Shown here: positions 9,516 to 18,682 of the stretch, in pieces
How the letters are laid out: every line of letters begins with the position of its first letter
Position numbering within the stretch: the first letter of the stretch is position 1
NCBI GenBank assembly: GCA_022841825.1
Contig: JALHQT010000001.1
Location: forward strand, 806,001-870,000
Direction of reading: 5' to 3'
DNA: 64,000 nucleotides
Origin: Anaerolineae bacterium
Lineage (GTDB): Bacteria > Chloroflexota > Anaerolineae > Aggregatilineales > Phototrophicaceae
Made by a program: the position numbers and the translations under genes
Notes under the pieces: model-generated
Databases searched by the model: none
Told to the model about the DNA's origin: nothing
Seen by the model: the letters and a program-made list of their open reading frames with translations, nothing else

Positions 9516-9956
9516 CTACTGCGCTGCACGGCGGAAAGACTTCACAACCGTGTTCAGGCTGGCATAAGGCTCGACAAGTGCTGCGAACCCCGATGTGACC
9601 ATCGTTTCAATGGCGGCGGGGCTTGGGCGCAGCACTTTGAGACCCAAGGACTTGCCGCGCGTCAGGTCGTGTTCCAGTGCGTGAAACGAACCCCAACCAA
9701 AGTCATGATGAGCCTGCGGTTCACCACGCAGCAGCCTTGCCGCCTGGTGCAGAGCGACCAGCCCTCCACTGCCCAACACCGAAAGCTCTTGTAGATCAAA
9801 GATGACATTGTGTTCCCCGCGTTCCACAAGTTCACCCACAGTATTCAGCAAGCTGGCGCTGGTCGCGCCGTTGAGATGACCACTCAGTTTGACGATGGTG
9901 ATCACGACTTCGTCGATGTAACGTTCGGTCTCGATTGCTAAGATTGTGCTGCGCAT
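9516..9956 (-). CDS. STAS-domain protein (anti-sigma-factor antagonist-like)
   Basis: STAS-fold protein of about 146 aa, related to SpoIIAA/RsbV. The core motif reads NVIFDLQELSVLGSGGLVALH, with a Ser in the position phosphorylated in anti-anti-sigma factors. The C-terminal part (about 80-146) is longer than a bare STAS domain and not recognised. A frame extends to an ATG at 9980, but the ATG at 9956 has a GGGGGA stretch just upstream, so I use it. No anti-sigma kinase or phosphatase gene is adjacent, so its partner is unknown. Confidence 0.78.
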   Translation of the reverse strand: MRSTILAIETERYIDEVVITIVKLSGHLNGATSASLLNTVGELVERGEHNVIFDLQELSVLGSGGLVALHQAARLLRGEPQAHHDFGWGSFHALEHDLTRGKSLGLKVLRPSPAAIETMVTSGFAALVEPYASLNTVVKSFRRAAQ

Positions 9957-10105
9957 CGTATCCCCCAGCAGTGAGTTCATGCTGTTTCTTGAACGGAGTG
10001 CGAACGAGAATTGTTCCCGTCACCTATACGTTCTTAGAATACGATTGGTCACGCCGGGGATCATCCGCCGTGCGGTCGCATAGATGGTCAGAGGAGAGGA
10101 GGAGG

Positions 10106-10129
10106 GTCCGCCTCGGTCTAAAGGCGGAC
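10106..10129. terminator. Hairpin in the gap between the ThrE genes and the STAS gene
   Basis: Perfect 8-bp stem (GTCCGCCT / AGGCGGAC) with an 8-nt loop in the 240-nt gap after the ThrE pair on the minus strand. It is a likely terminator, although no T-run follows. Confidence 0.45.
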
Positions 10130-10196
10130 ATGACCTGCGAATTGCCAGCGCGAGCGATCCGAACAGCCGGAGCAAAAGCCCGCCGTGGACGCAGCG

Positions 10197-10679
10197 TCAG
10201 ACAACGGGCGGCTCGCGGTCGAACAGCAAGCGCGGAATGGCGATGCCTATGGCGATTGCTGCAACCATGATGCCGACGCGAATCACATTGACGCTGAAGT
10301 CCGCCAATAGCGTTTGCTGCGCGGTCAGCGATGTCGCAGTGGTAACCTGTAGCAGTCCGATCATCGCTTCGTAAGCGACACGCCCCGGAACAAGCGGAAT
10401 AATGCCGGGGATGTGAAAAATGGCGGTCGGGACGCGGAGCCGCCGCCCCGATCCATAGCCGAGAAAACCGACGACCAACGCACCGAGCAAGGTGCCAATC
10501 TCGATGCTGGTTCCGCCCTGCATCAGCAACCAGCGTGTTCCGTGTCCGAAGGCACCCATCAGGGCGCAGTAAGCCAACCAGCGACGCGGGACATTAAACA
10601 GCATCGCAAATCCAACCGCCGCCACTGCCGACCATAACAAATCAAGCAGCAGTGCGCCCAACAGGCTGCCGCTCATCAT
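10197..10679 (-). CDS. Threonine/serine exporter family protein, small subunit (DUF3815/ThrE_2)
   Basis: Integral membrane protein of 160 aa made almost wholly of hydrophobic helices (about five), matching the C-terminal half of ThrE-type exporters, which in many bacteria is encoded separately. Glycine-rich segments such as GTLLGALVVGFLGYGSGRR are typical of the family. Its ATG overlaps the stop of the upstream DUF1212 gene by 4 nt, so the two subunits are probably made together. The exported substrate is inferred from family only. Confidence 0.82.
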   Translation of the reverse strand: MMSGSLLGALLLDLLWSAVAAVGFAMLFNVPRRWLAYCALMGAFGHGTRWLLMQGGTSIEIGTLLGALVVGFLGYGSGRRLRVPTAIFHIPGIIPLVPGRVAYEAMIGLLQVTTATSLTAQQTLLADFSVNVIRVGIMVAAIAIGIAIPRLLFDREPPVV

Positions 10680-11479
10680 AACCCCTGTCCGCCAAAGACC
10701 GTAATTGCGGTCAACAGACCGATAGCGATTGCCAGAGAAATCAACCCGCCCTGCACAGCCCGTGCCAAACCTGTGACGACATAACCTTTGATCAGGTCTT
10801 CCGCGCCATTGATCAATGCAACGCCTGGGACAAGCAGGAGCACAGACGAGGCAAGGGCTGCACGCGACGTCGCGGTGATGCCGGACAACGCCAGCACGCT
10901 GGCGATGCTGCCCGCAACAAACGCGGTAACAATCGTCACCAGGATGGGGTTGAAATACATCCGCGTGAGCTGCTGCCGCATCAGCATCGCGCCGCTGGCA
11001 GCAATCCAGGCGATCAGGAGTGCGGCACCATCGCCGCCAAATAACTGGCTAAATGCGCCACACGCCAACCCAATGGCACCCACAATCACCCAGCGATTGT
11101 AGACAGGTGCCTGCGCGCTGACCCGCTGAAGTTCAGCGCGGATCTCTTCTCGACTCAGGCGCAATCGCTTGGTTCGGCGGCTGAGGGCGGCAATCTCCGC
11201 CAAAGTCGTCAGATTGACAGGTGCAGCGACGATGCGGCGTGTGCGCGTGCGAAACTCATTACCACTGCTGATGCTAATCGTCACGGCGTTGGGTGACAAA
11301 AACACGTCGAGCCAATCGCCGCCCATCCCGGTGCCCAGCCGATGCACGACCCGTTCGACAACCGAAGCTTCCGCCCCACTCTGCGCCAGGAGCTGCGCCG
11401 CCCACAACGTGAGTTCCATCGTCTCACGCAGTTCGTCATACGTAAGCGACATGGACGTTGATACCTCATGAATAGCCAT
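10676..11479 (-). CDS. Threonine/serine exporter family protein, large subunit (DUF1212/ThrE)
   Basis: 267 aa. The N-terminal cytosolic domain (about 1-115) carries the DUF1212 pattern, including AQLLAQSGAEASVVERVVHRLG and VFLSPNAVTIS, followed by five hydrophobic helices (about 128-262). This is the N-terminal half of ThrE-type amino acid exporters. It forms a 4-nt overlapping pair with the small subunit downstream. The flavodoxin gene lies 9 nt upstream on the same strand, so co-transcription is possible. Confidence 0.85.
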   Translation of the reverse strand: MAIHEVSTSMSLTYDELRETMELTLWAAQLLAQSGAEASVVERVVHRLGTGMGGDWLDVFLSPNAVTISISSGNEFRTRTRRIVAAPVNLTTLAEIAALSRRTKRLRLSREEIRAELQRVSAQAPVYNRWVIVGAIGLACGAFSQLFGGDGAALLIAWIAASGAMLMRQQLTRMYFNPILVTIVTAFVAGSIASVLALSGITATSRAALASSVLLLVPGVALINGAEDLIKGYVVTGLARAVQGGLISLAIAIGLLTAITVFGGQGL

Positions 11480-11488
11480 CGCCGTTTT

Positions 11489-12028
11489 CTACGCGAACAG
11501 GGGTTGTAACCCAAGTGTAGCCGCGACCTGGTGTGCCCAGGCACCTATCGCCGCCCAATCGCGGTAATCATGGTTGATAAGTTTGCTCCCGGCAGATCCA
11601 TCGTAATTCGACGCAAGCAGCCATCGTTCGTCCCAACTGATCGCCCCAATCTCGATTTTCCCTGCAAAGATGCCAAGAGTATCGAGCGCGATGCCAACCT
11701 TTTCGAGCATTGGATGATACACATACTCTTCCAGCGCATGCTCGCGCCCGCCCGGTTCCATGACACGAATACAGGTGATGAACATGATTGTTCGTTTGGT
11801 CTTGAGTGCTTCGGCGTGTCGTTCCAGGAACTGCGAACAGGATTGAAGCCACATATTGCCATGAATGGCAGATCCCACCACGACCGCATCGTAAGACTCG
11901 ACCGACTGCACCTCACTCGCCGATGCAATCGTAACGTGTGAATCATACGCTTGAAGCACACGACCGATAAAATGCGCAATTTCCGCGGTCGAACCATGTG
12001 CACTTGCGTAAGAAATAAGGATGTTCAT
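11489..12028 (-). CDS. Flavodoxin-domain protein (HemG-like)
   Basis: About 179 aa. It starts directly with the flavodoxin FMN-phosphate loop (MNILISYASAHGSTAEIA), and the second FMN loop follows (YDAVVVGSAIHGNMW). This layout is that of the flavodoxin-like HemG/menaquinone-dependent protoporphyrinogen oxidase group and of related stand-alone flavodoxins. A longer frame begins at 12097, but the ATG that opens the flavodoxin strand is the natural start. With menaquinone genes elsewhere in the window a quinone-linked role is possible, but heme genes are not nearby, so oxidase function stays open. Confidence 0.78.
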   Translation of the reverse strand: MNILISYASAHGSTAEIAHFIGRVLQAYDSHVTIASASEVQSVESYDAVVVGSAIHGNMWLQSCSQFLERHAEALKTKRTIMFITCIRVMEPGGREHALEEYVYHPMLEKVGIALDTLGIFAGKIEIGAISWDERWLLASNYDGSAGSKLINHDYRDWAAIGAWAHQVAATLGLQPLFA

Positions 12029-12093
12029 CGTCGTTGCCGCCTTCAAGCATGTGCGAAGTACTGTGCTAGTTGTACCGTTATTGATGCCGAAGA

Positions 12094-12128
12094 TCAAAGA
12101 GAGGTAGGACTAGCCTACCCCTCTTTGA
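12094..12128. terminator. Strong hairpin downstream of pckG
   Basis: 15-bp inverted repeat with one mismatch and a 5-nt loop (left arm TCAAAGAGAGGTAGG, right arm CCTACCCCTCTTTGA). It sits 12 nt past the pckG stop and 65 nt before the flavodoxin start. The position and stability fit a terminator; no T-run follows. Confidence 0.65.
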
Positions 12129-12140
12129 ATGATGGGAGGG

Positions 12141-14006
12141 TTACTGGTTCTGTGCGTAATCCGGCAGTTCCCAGTGATCCGGCGAGCGCCAGAAGTTCGA
12201 GAGCAGCAGTTCGCGGATCGCCATGAACTCCTTCGGGAGGCGGTCATACAAGCGGACGAACAGCTCCTCATGAGAGAGGATTTCGCGCTCCCAGTCCGAG
12301 CGTTCCACATCCATTAGCGCGTGGAACTGTTCACGACTGAAATCAAGCCCCTTCCAGTCAAGGTCGTCGTAGGTCGGCATGTAACCAATCGGTGATTCGA
12401 TGGCGCGTGCCTGACCATTCGCCCGTTCGACGATCCACTTGAGGACGCGCATGTTCTGACCAAAGCCTGGCCACAGGAAATTGCCGTCGCTGTCCTTCCG
12501 GAACCAGTTGACATTGAAGATGCGTGGTGGCTGCGACACCCGCCGCCCCATGCTCAACCAATGATTGAAGTAGCTCGCCATGTGATAACCGATGAACGGA
12601 AGCATCGCCATCGGGTCACGACGCACCTCGCCAATCTTGCCGAACGCGGCGGCGGTCATCTCGGACCCCATCGTCGCGCCGGCATATACGCCGAATGCCC
12701 AGCTCAGAGGCTGGTAGACAAGTGGCACGACAGTGCTGCGGCGTCCGCCGAAGATCATGGCGCTAATGGGGACACCTGCTGGGTCTTCCCACGCAGGATC
12801 AATCACCGGGTTGCGGCTGGCATGGACTGTGAAGCGCGCATTCGGATGGGCAGCCTTGCGCCCGCTGTCCGGCGTCCAGTCATTGCCCTGCCAGTCAATG
12901 GCGTGCGCAGGTGGCGCTCCGTCCATGCCTTCCCACCACACGTCGCCATCGTCGGTCAGCGCAACATTGGTAAAGATCGTATCGCTTTCGACACAGCGCA
13001 TGGCGTTTGGATTGGACTTGTACGACGTACCCGGTGCCACGCCGAAATAGCCCGCCTCCGGATTGATGGCATACATACGACCACCCTCGCCTGGTTTGAT
13101 CCAGGCGATGTCATCGCCGATGGTCGTCACCTTCCAATCACCCATTTCTTCCGGCGGAATGAGCATGGCGAAGTTGGTCTTGCCGCAAGCGCTGGGGAAC
13201 GCCGCCGCAACATAGGTCTTCCTGCCAGTCGGGTCTTCGACGCCCAGGATGAGCATGTGTTCCGCCATCCATCCTTCGTCACGTCCCAGTACCGAGGCAA
13301 TGCGCAGCGCGAGGCATTTCTTACCGAGCAGCGCATTGCCACCATACCCGCTGCCATACGACCAGATGGAGCGTTCTTCCGGGAAATGGACGATGTATTT
13401 CACGCTTGGGTTGCAGGGCCAGGAAACATCCTCCTGCCCAGGTTCGAGCGGCGCGCCAACAGTATGCGCGCAGGGAACCCAGTTGTCGCTTTCGCCCAGT
13501 GCGTCGATGACAGCCTTACCCATCCGTGTCATCAGACGCATATTGACTGCCACATATGCCGAGTCGGTGATTTCGACACCAATGTAAGAGATGCTCGACC
13601 CAAGCGGACCCATCGAGAAGGGGATCACATACATGGTGCGTCCCCGCATACTGCCGTCAAACAACTTGGCGAGCGTTGCCTTCATTTCTTTCGGGTTCAC
13701 CCAGTTGTTGGTGGGACCCGCATCGTCACGATTGATGCTGCAAATGTAGGTGCGGTCTTCGACGCGGGCGACATCGCTTGGATCAGACCAAGCCAGGAAG
13801 CTGTTCGGGCGCTTCTCCGGGTTGAGCCGTTTGAAAGTTCCGTTGGCAACCAGCACGTCGCAGAGCTGATCATATTCTTCCTGAGATCCATCGCACCAAT
13901 GGACGAAGTCAGGCTTCGTGAGCGCAGTCATCTCGCTCACCCAATCAATTAACCCTTGATTCTTGACGTACTCTGGCACGGCAAAAGAGGTTGTCGGAGC
14001 AGTCAT
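12141..14006 (-). CDS. pckG: Phosphoenolpyruvate carboxykinase (GTP)
   Basis: Gluconeogenic enzyme converting oxaloacetate and GTP to PEP, GDP and CO2. The 621-aa length is usual for the GTP-dependent family. The kinase-1a/P-loop with the reactive cysteine is present ([13 protein letters not shown]), as are the metal/kinase-2 region ([12 protein letters not shown]), the arginine motif FGGRRS and the guanine-pocket segment near the C-terminus ([17 protein letters not shown]). GAGGG lies 6 nt before the ATG. It is transcribed divergently from the DUF1800 gene, and the shared intergenic region holds several palindromes, one matching the CRP consensus. A strong hairpin follows. Confidence 0.97.
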   Translation of the reverse strand: MTAPTTSFAVPEYVKNQGLIDWVSEMTALTKPDFVHWCDGSQEEYDQLCDVLVANGTFKRLNPEKRPNSFLAWSDPSDVARVEDRTYICSINRDDAGPTNNWVNPKEMKATLAKLFDGSMRGRTMYVIPFSMGPLGSSISYIGVEITDSAYVAVNMRLMTRMGKAVIDALGESDNWVPCAHTVGAPLEPGQEDVSWPCNPSVKYIVHFPEERSIWSYGSGYGGNALLGKKCLALRIASVLGRDEGWMAEHMLILGVEDPTGRKTYVAAAFPSACGKTNFAMLIPPEEMGDWKVTTIGDDIAWIKPGEGGRMYAINPEAGYFGVAPGTSYKSNPNAMRCVESDTIFTNVALTDDGDVWWEGMDGAPPAHAIDWQGNDWTPDSGRKAAHPNARFTVHASRNPVIDPAWEDPAGVPISAMIFGGRRSTVVPLVYQPLSWAFGVYAGATMGSEMTAAAFGKIGEVRRDPMAMLPFIGYHMASYFNHWLSMGRRVSQPPRIFNVNWFRKDSDGNFLWPGFGQNMRVLKWIVERANGQARAIESPIGYMPTYDDLDWKGLDFSREQFHALMDVERSDWEREILSHEELFVRLYDRLPKEFMAIRELLLSNFWRSPDHWELPDYAQNQ

Positions 14007-14044
14007 TGTTTTCCCTCACCAGTAGAGAATGAACGGACGCCATC

Positions 14045-14053
14045 ACTATAGCA
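14045..14053 (-). promoter_or_regulatory. Extended -10 element, pckG promoter candidate
   Basis: Read on the minus strand as TGCTATAGT, an extended -10 (TGn plus a 5/6 match to TATAAT), about 40 nt before the pckG ATG. No good -35 is seen, as is common for extended -10 promoters or those needing an activator. Confidence 0.4.
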
Positions 14054-14111
14054 TGTCAGCCTCAGAAAACGCGCTGATGATCGTCAGCACTATCTACGCC
14101 ACCTGTCATAT

Positions 14112-14127
14112 TGTGAAAAAGTTCACA
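14112..14127. promoter_or_regulatory. CRP/FNR-type operator palindrome
   Basis: TGTGAAAAAGTTCACA, which matches the CRP consensus half-sites TGTGA-N6-TCACA exactly. It lies 106 nt upstream of pckG and 113 nt upstream of the DUF1800 gene. It is about 60 nt upstream of the pckG -10 candidate, near a class I activator position. A second palindrome (TGACG-N4-CGTCA, 14138-14151) and an imperfect one (14073-14088) lie on either side. The binding protein is not known. Confidence 0.5.
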
Positions 14128-14239
14128 TTGGCATTATTGACGAAATCGTCACAACTCAGCCTTCCAGCGTAATACACATGCACAGGATGTTCGCTACAGT
14201 AGATTTCGTACAGCGCAAAGCAGTGGAGGGGAGAGACCT

Positions 14240-15742
14240 ATGACACTCAATCGCCGAGACTTCATGAAGATGTCCGGGCTGACCGCCCTCAGTATTGGAC
14301 TAGCGAGCCGCATACAATGGTCCGGAACGCGCACCGTACAGGCAGCGCAGTCACTCACGAGCGACCACTTACACATCCTGCACCGCACCACCTGGGGTGC
14401 CAGCGCACAGGACATCCAGCGCATCCAGGAGATGGGCATCGAAGGCTATATTGACTGGCAGTTGAATCCGGAGATGATCCCCGATCCGCGCATTGATGCC
14501 TTTGTTGCCGACGAGTACCCGCGCCTGAACTACGGCTTTCGCGAACTGGCAGCGGTCACCCAAGAGGATTACGGCGCAACCTATTTCGCCGCCATCTATG
14601 GGCGCTTCTATCGGGCTGCCTACAGTGAACGACAGCTTTACGAGATGGTTGTCGAATTCTGGAACGACCACTTCAACGTACCGAATCACGACCTGGTTGT
14701 GGAGAAGATGATCGACGACCGCGAGGTCATCCGCAGGCACGCGCTCGGCAAATTCCGCAATATGCTCTTCGCCAGCGCCCAGAGCCGTGCCATGCTCTAC
14801 TACCTCGATCAGGCATGGAGCTATGCTGAACATCCCAACGAAAACTACGCCCGCGAAGTCATGGAGCTTCATACGCTGGGTGTCTCCGGTGGGTATACCG
14901 AGGACGATGTCAAAGCGCTTGCACGTATCCTGACCGGCTGGACTGTCCGCAATGACTGGAACGACTCCGAAAGCGGCTTCTACTTCGATGGAGAGGTTCA
15001 CGACTGGGATGAGAAGGTCTTTCTCGGACGCAGCTTTCCTGCTGGGCGCGGAATTGAAGAAGGCTTAGAGGCGCTCGACATGCTGGCGACTCACCCTTCG
15101 ACGGCAGCGTACATTGCGCGCAAACTGGTGCGCCGTTTCGTCGCCGACGACCCACCTCAGGCGCTCATTGACCGTGTTGCGCAGAACTTCCAGGACACGG
15201 GGGGCGACATTCGCAGCATGATGCGGATGATCCTGCTGTCCGACGAGTTCATGGCAGCCCGCATGCAGCGCTTCAAGCGACCGATCCACTTCATGGTCAG
15301 CATCCTGCGCGCGTTCGGCGATAAGTTCGTCACCTATGACCCAAACTGGTGGGTATGGTCGACCGAAGCGCTCGGGCAGATGCCCTACGCATGGGGTCCA
15401 CCGAACGGCTACCCTGACGTCAGCGCCGCATGGATCAGCACCAGCACCCTATTGGAACGCTGGAACCTCGGCTTTGCCATGCCGATGGCGGTCGAAGACT
15501 GGTGGGAAGGCGGGCACCTCGACATGGATACGCTCGTCCCTCATGCGCAAACCGCAGGCGAGCTGGTCGATAACGTCTCCAAAGTCGTGCTCGGCGGCGA
15601 CCTGCCGCAGGATGACCGCGCGCAGCTCATTGGCTTCGTTACAGGCGGCGACGACCGCGTGCTCGAAGACTGGGAGCGCGCCGACAAGATCCAGGCAGTG
15701 ATGGGACTGCTCTTCAACTCGCCCTATTTCCAGTGGTATTAA
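14240..15742 (+). CDS. DUF1800 family protein, Tat-exported
   Basis: 500 aa. The twin-arginine signal (NRRDFMKMSGLTALSIGLA) ends near residue 35. The body carries DUF1800 features: LHRTTWGAS near the start, the ENYAREVMELHTLGV motif, ILTGWTVRN, and the C-terminal PPNGYPD region. These proteins almost always sit next to DUF1501 genes, as here (9 nt). Biochemical role is not established for the family; Tat export suggests a folded or cofactor-bearing extracytoplasmic protein. GGAGGGGAGA precedes the ATG. Confidence 0.92.
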   Translation: MTLNRRDFMKMSGLTALSIGLASRIQWSGTRTVQAAQSLTSDHLHILHRTTWGASAQDIQRIQEMGIEGYIDWQLNPEMIPDPRIDAFVADEYPRLNYGFRELAAVTQEDYGATYFAAIYGRFYRAAYSERQLYEMVVEFWNDHFNVPNHDLVVEKMIDDREVIRRHALGKFRNMLFASAQSRAMLYYLDQAWSYAEHPNENYAREVMELHTLGVSGGYTEDDVKALARILTGWTVRNDWNDSESGFYFDGEVHDWDEKVFLGRSFPAGRGIEEGLEALDMLATHPSTAAYIARKLVRRFVADDPPQALIDRVAQNFQDTGGDIRSMMRMILLSDEFMAARMQRFKRPIHFMVSILRAFGDKFVTYDPNWWVWSTEALGQMPYAWGPPNGYPDVSAAWISTSTLLERWNLGFAMPMAVEDWWEGGHLDMDTLVPHAQTAGELVDNVSKVVLGGDLPQDDRAQLIGFVTGGDDRVLEDWERADKIQAVMGLLFNSPYFQWY

Positions 15743-15751
15743 GGAGACATC

Positions 15752-17017
15752 ATGAACATCTCACGACGAGGACTTCTCAAAACGGCGGGTGCAGCAGCAA
15801 TTGTCGGCGTCAGCCAATCACTGTTCCCCGCCTGGATGCCCAAACTGGTCTTCTCGCCAAAGGCGCACGCCCAGACGAGCCATGATGTCCTAGTCGCCAT
15901 CTTTCAACGCGGCGGCATGGACGGATTGAACACGGTTGTCCCCTATGCCGAGGGCGCGAATTATTACGACCGCCGCCCAACGATTGCTATCCCGGAGCCG
16001 GATGGCAGCGAGCGCGCTGCGATCGATTTGAATGGCTTCTTCGGGCTGCACCCCTCACTGCTGCCTCTCAAAGAGGTGTACGATGCAGGCGCGCTGACCG
16101 TCATCCATGCGGCTGGCTCGCCGGACCCAACCCGCTCACATTTCGACGCAATGGAGTTCATGGAAAAGGGTATCCCGGGCGACAAGGTGACTTCGACAGG
16201 CTGGATTAATCGTCACCTGCAAACAACGGCTTTCCAGAACGAATCACCTTTTCGCGCGGTCGGCATGGGGACCATGATGCCCAGCGCGCTGCGCGGACCT
16301 GTCAGTGCGATGACTCTCAAGTCGATCAGCGATTTCCATCTGGGCGGGCGAGATGACCAGCTCGCCAGCATTCAGGCGACGATTGCGCGCATGTACCGCA
16401 TCGACGTGCCAACCAACCTCCTGGAGAGTCAGGCAGGCAAAGTCTTCCAAACGGTAGACATCCTCCGGGCGCTCAGCGCTGTCGAATACGTCCCGGCAAA
16501 CGGCGCAGTCTATCCGGACAGCGATTTCGGCATGGCGCTACGCCAGGTCGCCCAACTCATCAAGGCAGGCGTAGGTCTCGAAGTCGCCTGCATCGACATT
16601 GGCGGATGGGACACACACGAATACCAGGGCGGCGTCGAAGGTGAAATGGCGGGGCTGTTGAGTAACCTTGGTCAAGGCATGGCTGCCTTCTACACCGATC
16701 TGCGCGACTTCATGGGCAATGTGACTGTCGTGTCGATGAGCGAATTCGGGCGGCGCGTGGATGAAAATGCCAGCCAGGGCACCGATCACGGTCACGGCAA
16801 TGTCATGTTCGTCATGGGCGGTGGCTCAACCGGGCAGATCTATGCCGACTGGCCCACCCTCGCGCCTGAAGCCCTCGACGACGGCGACTTGGAGATCACC
16901 ACAGACTACCGCGATGTCCTGAGCGAAATCCTGATCAAGCGCCTGGGCAATCCCGCAGTGGATCAGATATTTCCACGTTACACCCCAAATCTGCACGGCA
17001 TCATCGCCGACCGCTGA
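15752..17017 (+). CDS. DUF1501 family protein, Tat-exported (sulfatase-like fold)
   Basis: 421 aa with a Tat signal (ISRRGLLKTAGAAAIVGVSQ, cleavage after AKAHA-type residues near 40). DUF1501 is related to the alkaline phosphatase/sulfatase superfamily. Visible family motifs are FQRGGMDGLNTVVP near the mature N-terminus, DIGGWDTHEYQGG in the middle and MSEFGRRVDENASQGTDHGH toward the C-terminus, the last holding likely metal ligands. It is paired with the DUF1800 gene, with GGAGACATC before the ATG. Substrate and activity are unknown. Confidence 0.92.
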   Translation: MNISRRGLLKTAGAAAIVGVSQSLFPAWMPKLVFSPKAHAQTSHDVLVAIFQRGGMDGLNTVVPYAEGANYYDRRPTIAIPEPDGSERAAIDLNGFFGLHPSLLPLKEVYDAGALTVIHAAGSPDPTRSHFDAMEFMEKGIPGDKVTSTGWINRHLQTTAFQNESPFRAVGMGTMMPSALRGPVSAMTLKSISDFHLGGRDDQLASIQATIARMYRIDVPTNLLESQAGKVFQTVDILRALSAVEYVPANGAVYPDSDFGMALRQVAQLIKAGVGLEVACIDIGGWDTHEYQGGVEGEMAGLLSNLGQGMAAFYTDLRDFMGNVTVVSMSEFGRRVDENASQGTDHGHGNVMFVMGGGSTGQIYADWPTLAPEALDDGDLEITTDYRDVLSEILIKRLGNPAVDQIFPRYTPNLHGIIADR

Positions 17018-17040
17018 ACCTTACGAAAGGATCTGGTGAC

Positions 17041-17847
17041 ATGATCACATTACGTATCGGAAAACTGATCGCACTCCTCGTTCTGGCGGGGGCGCTGGCA
17101 GCCGCCCCATCCCAGCGGTCGTTCGCTCAGGATACCTACCGACCGGAAGATGCCATCGCCTTCGTGGCGTCGCTTCCCGATTTCGCGCAGGGATTGGAAG
17201 CGACTGAGGGATGGACGGCACAGGCTTACAACACGCGCAATGGCTATGGCATCTGGCGTGTGACCTTCTGGAACGCCGACGGCGAAGAGGTCGGCATCGC
17301 GGATGTCAGCCTTGAACGAAATCGCGTTTACAGCGCGGAGACCTACTTCTATCCGTCGGAGAGCATTATGCAGGGCGCACAAGACACCATCGTCGAATTC
17401 GTCCGCAATCAGCCGGAAGTCCAGGAACTGCTCGACAACCCATGGGACCATGACATGTACCTGGACTTCAATCCCTGGGTCTTTGATGGCGCGTGGTCGG
17501 TCTGGATCGATAACGGCAGCGACCCGCTCTACGCCCTGGTGCGCCCCGACAACAGTTCTACCTTCAGCACCGACAACCTTCAACTCATCAGGGTCGGCTT
17601 CGGGAATATCATGAGCTGGGAGGATTGGCGCAGCGCCAACACATCCAGCGCCGCCAGCATCGCCTTCAGTCAGGAAGAGATCGCCAGCAGGATGCGGGAT
17701 CTTCCAGGTTGGACAAGCCATGCCGAGCCTATCGACGGCGGCGTAGATGGGGTGTGGTGGGTCGGCTTCTACAGTGGCGACTTTCTAGCCGCCGATGCGA
17801 TGATCAACCTTGTGACGGGCGAACTCCTCAGCTACACAACCTATTGA
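17041..17847 (+). CDS. Secreted protein of unknown function with a possible internal duplication
   Basis: 268 aa with a Sec signal peptide (cleavage near SFAQD, residue 30). I do not recognise a named family. Two segments resemble each other weakly: about 47-100 (GWTAQAYNTR, IWRVTFWNADGEEV, ADVSLERNRVYS) and about 215-268 (GWTSHAEPIDG, VWWVGFYSGD, AMINLVTGELLS). Both show the tryptophan, beta-strand and turn pattern of PepSY-like modules. It follows the DUF1501 gene by 23 nt with AAGGA before the ATG, so it is probably the third gene of that operon and acts outside the membrane. Confidence 0.7.
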   Translation: MITLRIGKLIALLVLAGALAAAPSQRSFAQDTYRPEDAIAFVASLPDFAQGLEATEGWTAQAYNTRNGYGIWRVTFWNADGEEVGIADVSLERNRVYSAETYFYPSESIMQGAQDTIVEFVRNQPEVQELLDNPWDHDMYLDFNPWVFDGAWSVWIDNGSDPLYALVRPDNSSTFSTDNLQLIRVGFGNIMSWEDWRSANTSSAASIAFSQEEIASRMRDLPGWTSHAEPIDGGVDGVWWVGFYSGDFLAADAMINLVTGELLSYTTY

Positions 17848-17855
17848 GCCAGACT

Positions 17856-17875
17856 GGAGGGCTTGCAAGTCCTCC
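17856..17875. terminator. 20-nt palindrome after the Tat operon
   Basis: GGAGGGCTTGCAAGTCCTCC, self-complementary with a single G-T pair, 9 nt after the stop of the secreted protein and 45 nt before the response regulator. It could be a short terminator or an operator for the downstream regulator; no T-run follows. Confidence 0.45.
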
Positions 17876-17889
17876 ATCTCGTCTATAAT
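17863..17889 (+). promoter_or_regulatory. Possible sigma-70 promoter of the regulator/kinase pair
   Basis: A perfect TATAAT at 17884-17889 lies 31 nt before the regulator ATG. The best -35 is TTGCAA (17863-17868) with a short 15-nt spacer. It overlaps the palindrome at 17856-17875, which would suit autoregulation. Confidence 0.35.
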
Positions 17890-17920
17890 CCCTGTCAATG
17901 AACCTACACAACGAGACTCT

Positions 17921-18646
17921 ATGGACGAACGCGCATTCATCCTGGTCGTCGATGACCAGGAGAATATCCGTGATGCCCTGACCACCCTTCTCGGTCGAGG
18001 TGGCTTTCGCGTCGATACCGCACACAACGCCCACACCGCGATCGCGCGCGCGCGCGACAGCAGCCCAGACCTGGTGCTGCTCGACGTCGTTCTGGACGAG
18101 AGCACCCCCAGCGCCCTGAGCGGTCTGGATGTCCTGCGCGCCATCCGCACACTGCCGCGCTTTATCCCGGTCATCATGCTCACATCGTATACCGAGTGGC
18201 AGGTCGAAAGCCTGGGACAAGGTGCCATCGCCTTTTGCACCAAACCCTGGGATGCGAACGCCCTCCTCAGCCAGATCCGCTCCACGCTCAATGCCGTCGC
18301 GCAGATCCGCCAGGATGCGATCAGGGTCAGCACGGACGCCCCGCAGGGCGACATCATGATTCAGGTGGCGGATGTCGAGATCAACATGACACAGTACCGT
18401 GTGACGCGGCAGGGCATTGAAACTGACCTCACGCCCATCGAGTTCGCACTGCTGGCGTTCCTCGCCCGAAGCCCGAACCGCGAGTGGACGCGCGAGCAGC
18501 TTCTGAATAAAGTCTGGGGCTATGAATGGGTTGGCTACGAACGCACGGTGGATCGCCATATCGCCGCTATCCGCCGCAAGCTCCGCCTGGAACGTGATGA
18601 GTTGATTGAAACCATTCACGGACACGGTTATCGTCTGGTCATCTGA
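17921..18646 (+). CDS. OmpR/PhoB-family response regulator
   Basis: 241 aa. Receiver domain at about 1-125 with DD (11-12), phospho-acceptor Asp55 (LVLLDVVL), switch Thr (MLTSYTE) and Lys (FCTKPWD). Winged-helix DNA-binding domain at about 140-241 (LTPIEFALLAFLARSPN, VDRHIAAIRRKL, HGHGYRLVI). The insertion after Asp55 (DESTPSALSGLDV) is longer than usual. It is followed 36 nt later by its probable kinase. Confidence 0.93.
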   Translation: MDERAFILVVDDQENIRDALTTLLGRGGFRVDTAHNAHTAIARARDSSPDLVLLDVVLDESTPSALSGLDVLRAIRTLPRFIPVIMLTSYTEWQVESLGQGAIAFCTKPWDANALLSQIRSTLNAVAQIRQDAIRVSTDAPQGDIMIQVADVEINMTQYRVTRQGIETDLTPIEFALLAFLARSPNREWTREQLLNKVWGYEWVGYERTVDRHIAAIRRKLRLERDELIETIHGHGYRLVI

Positions 18647-18682
18647 ACGCAGACTTCGCCCATATCAGGGATGCCATCCGCT

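Noticed and set aside
12561-13952. 463-aa plus-strand open frame
   Set aside because: Lies fully antisense to pckG, has no family signature and is explained by the codon bias of the real gene.
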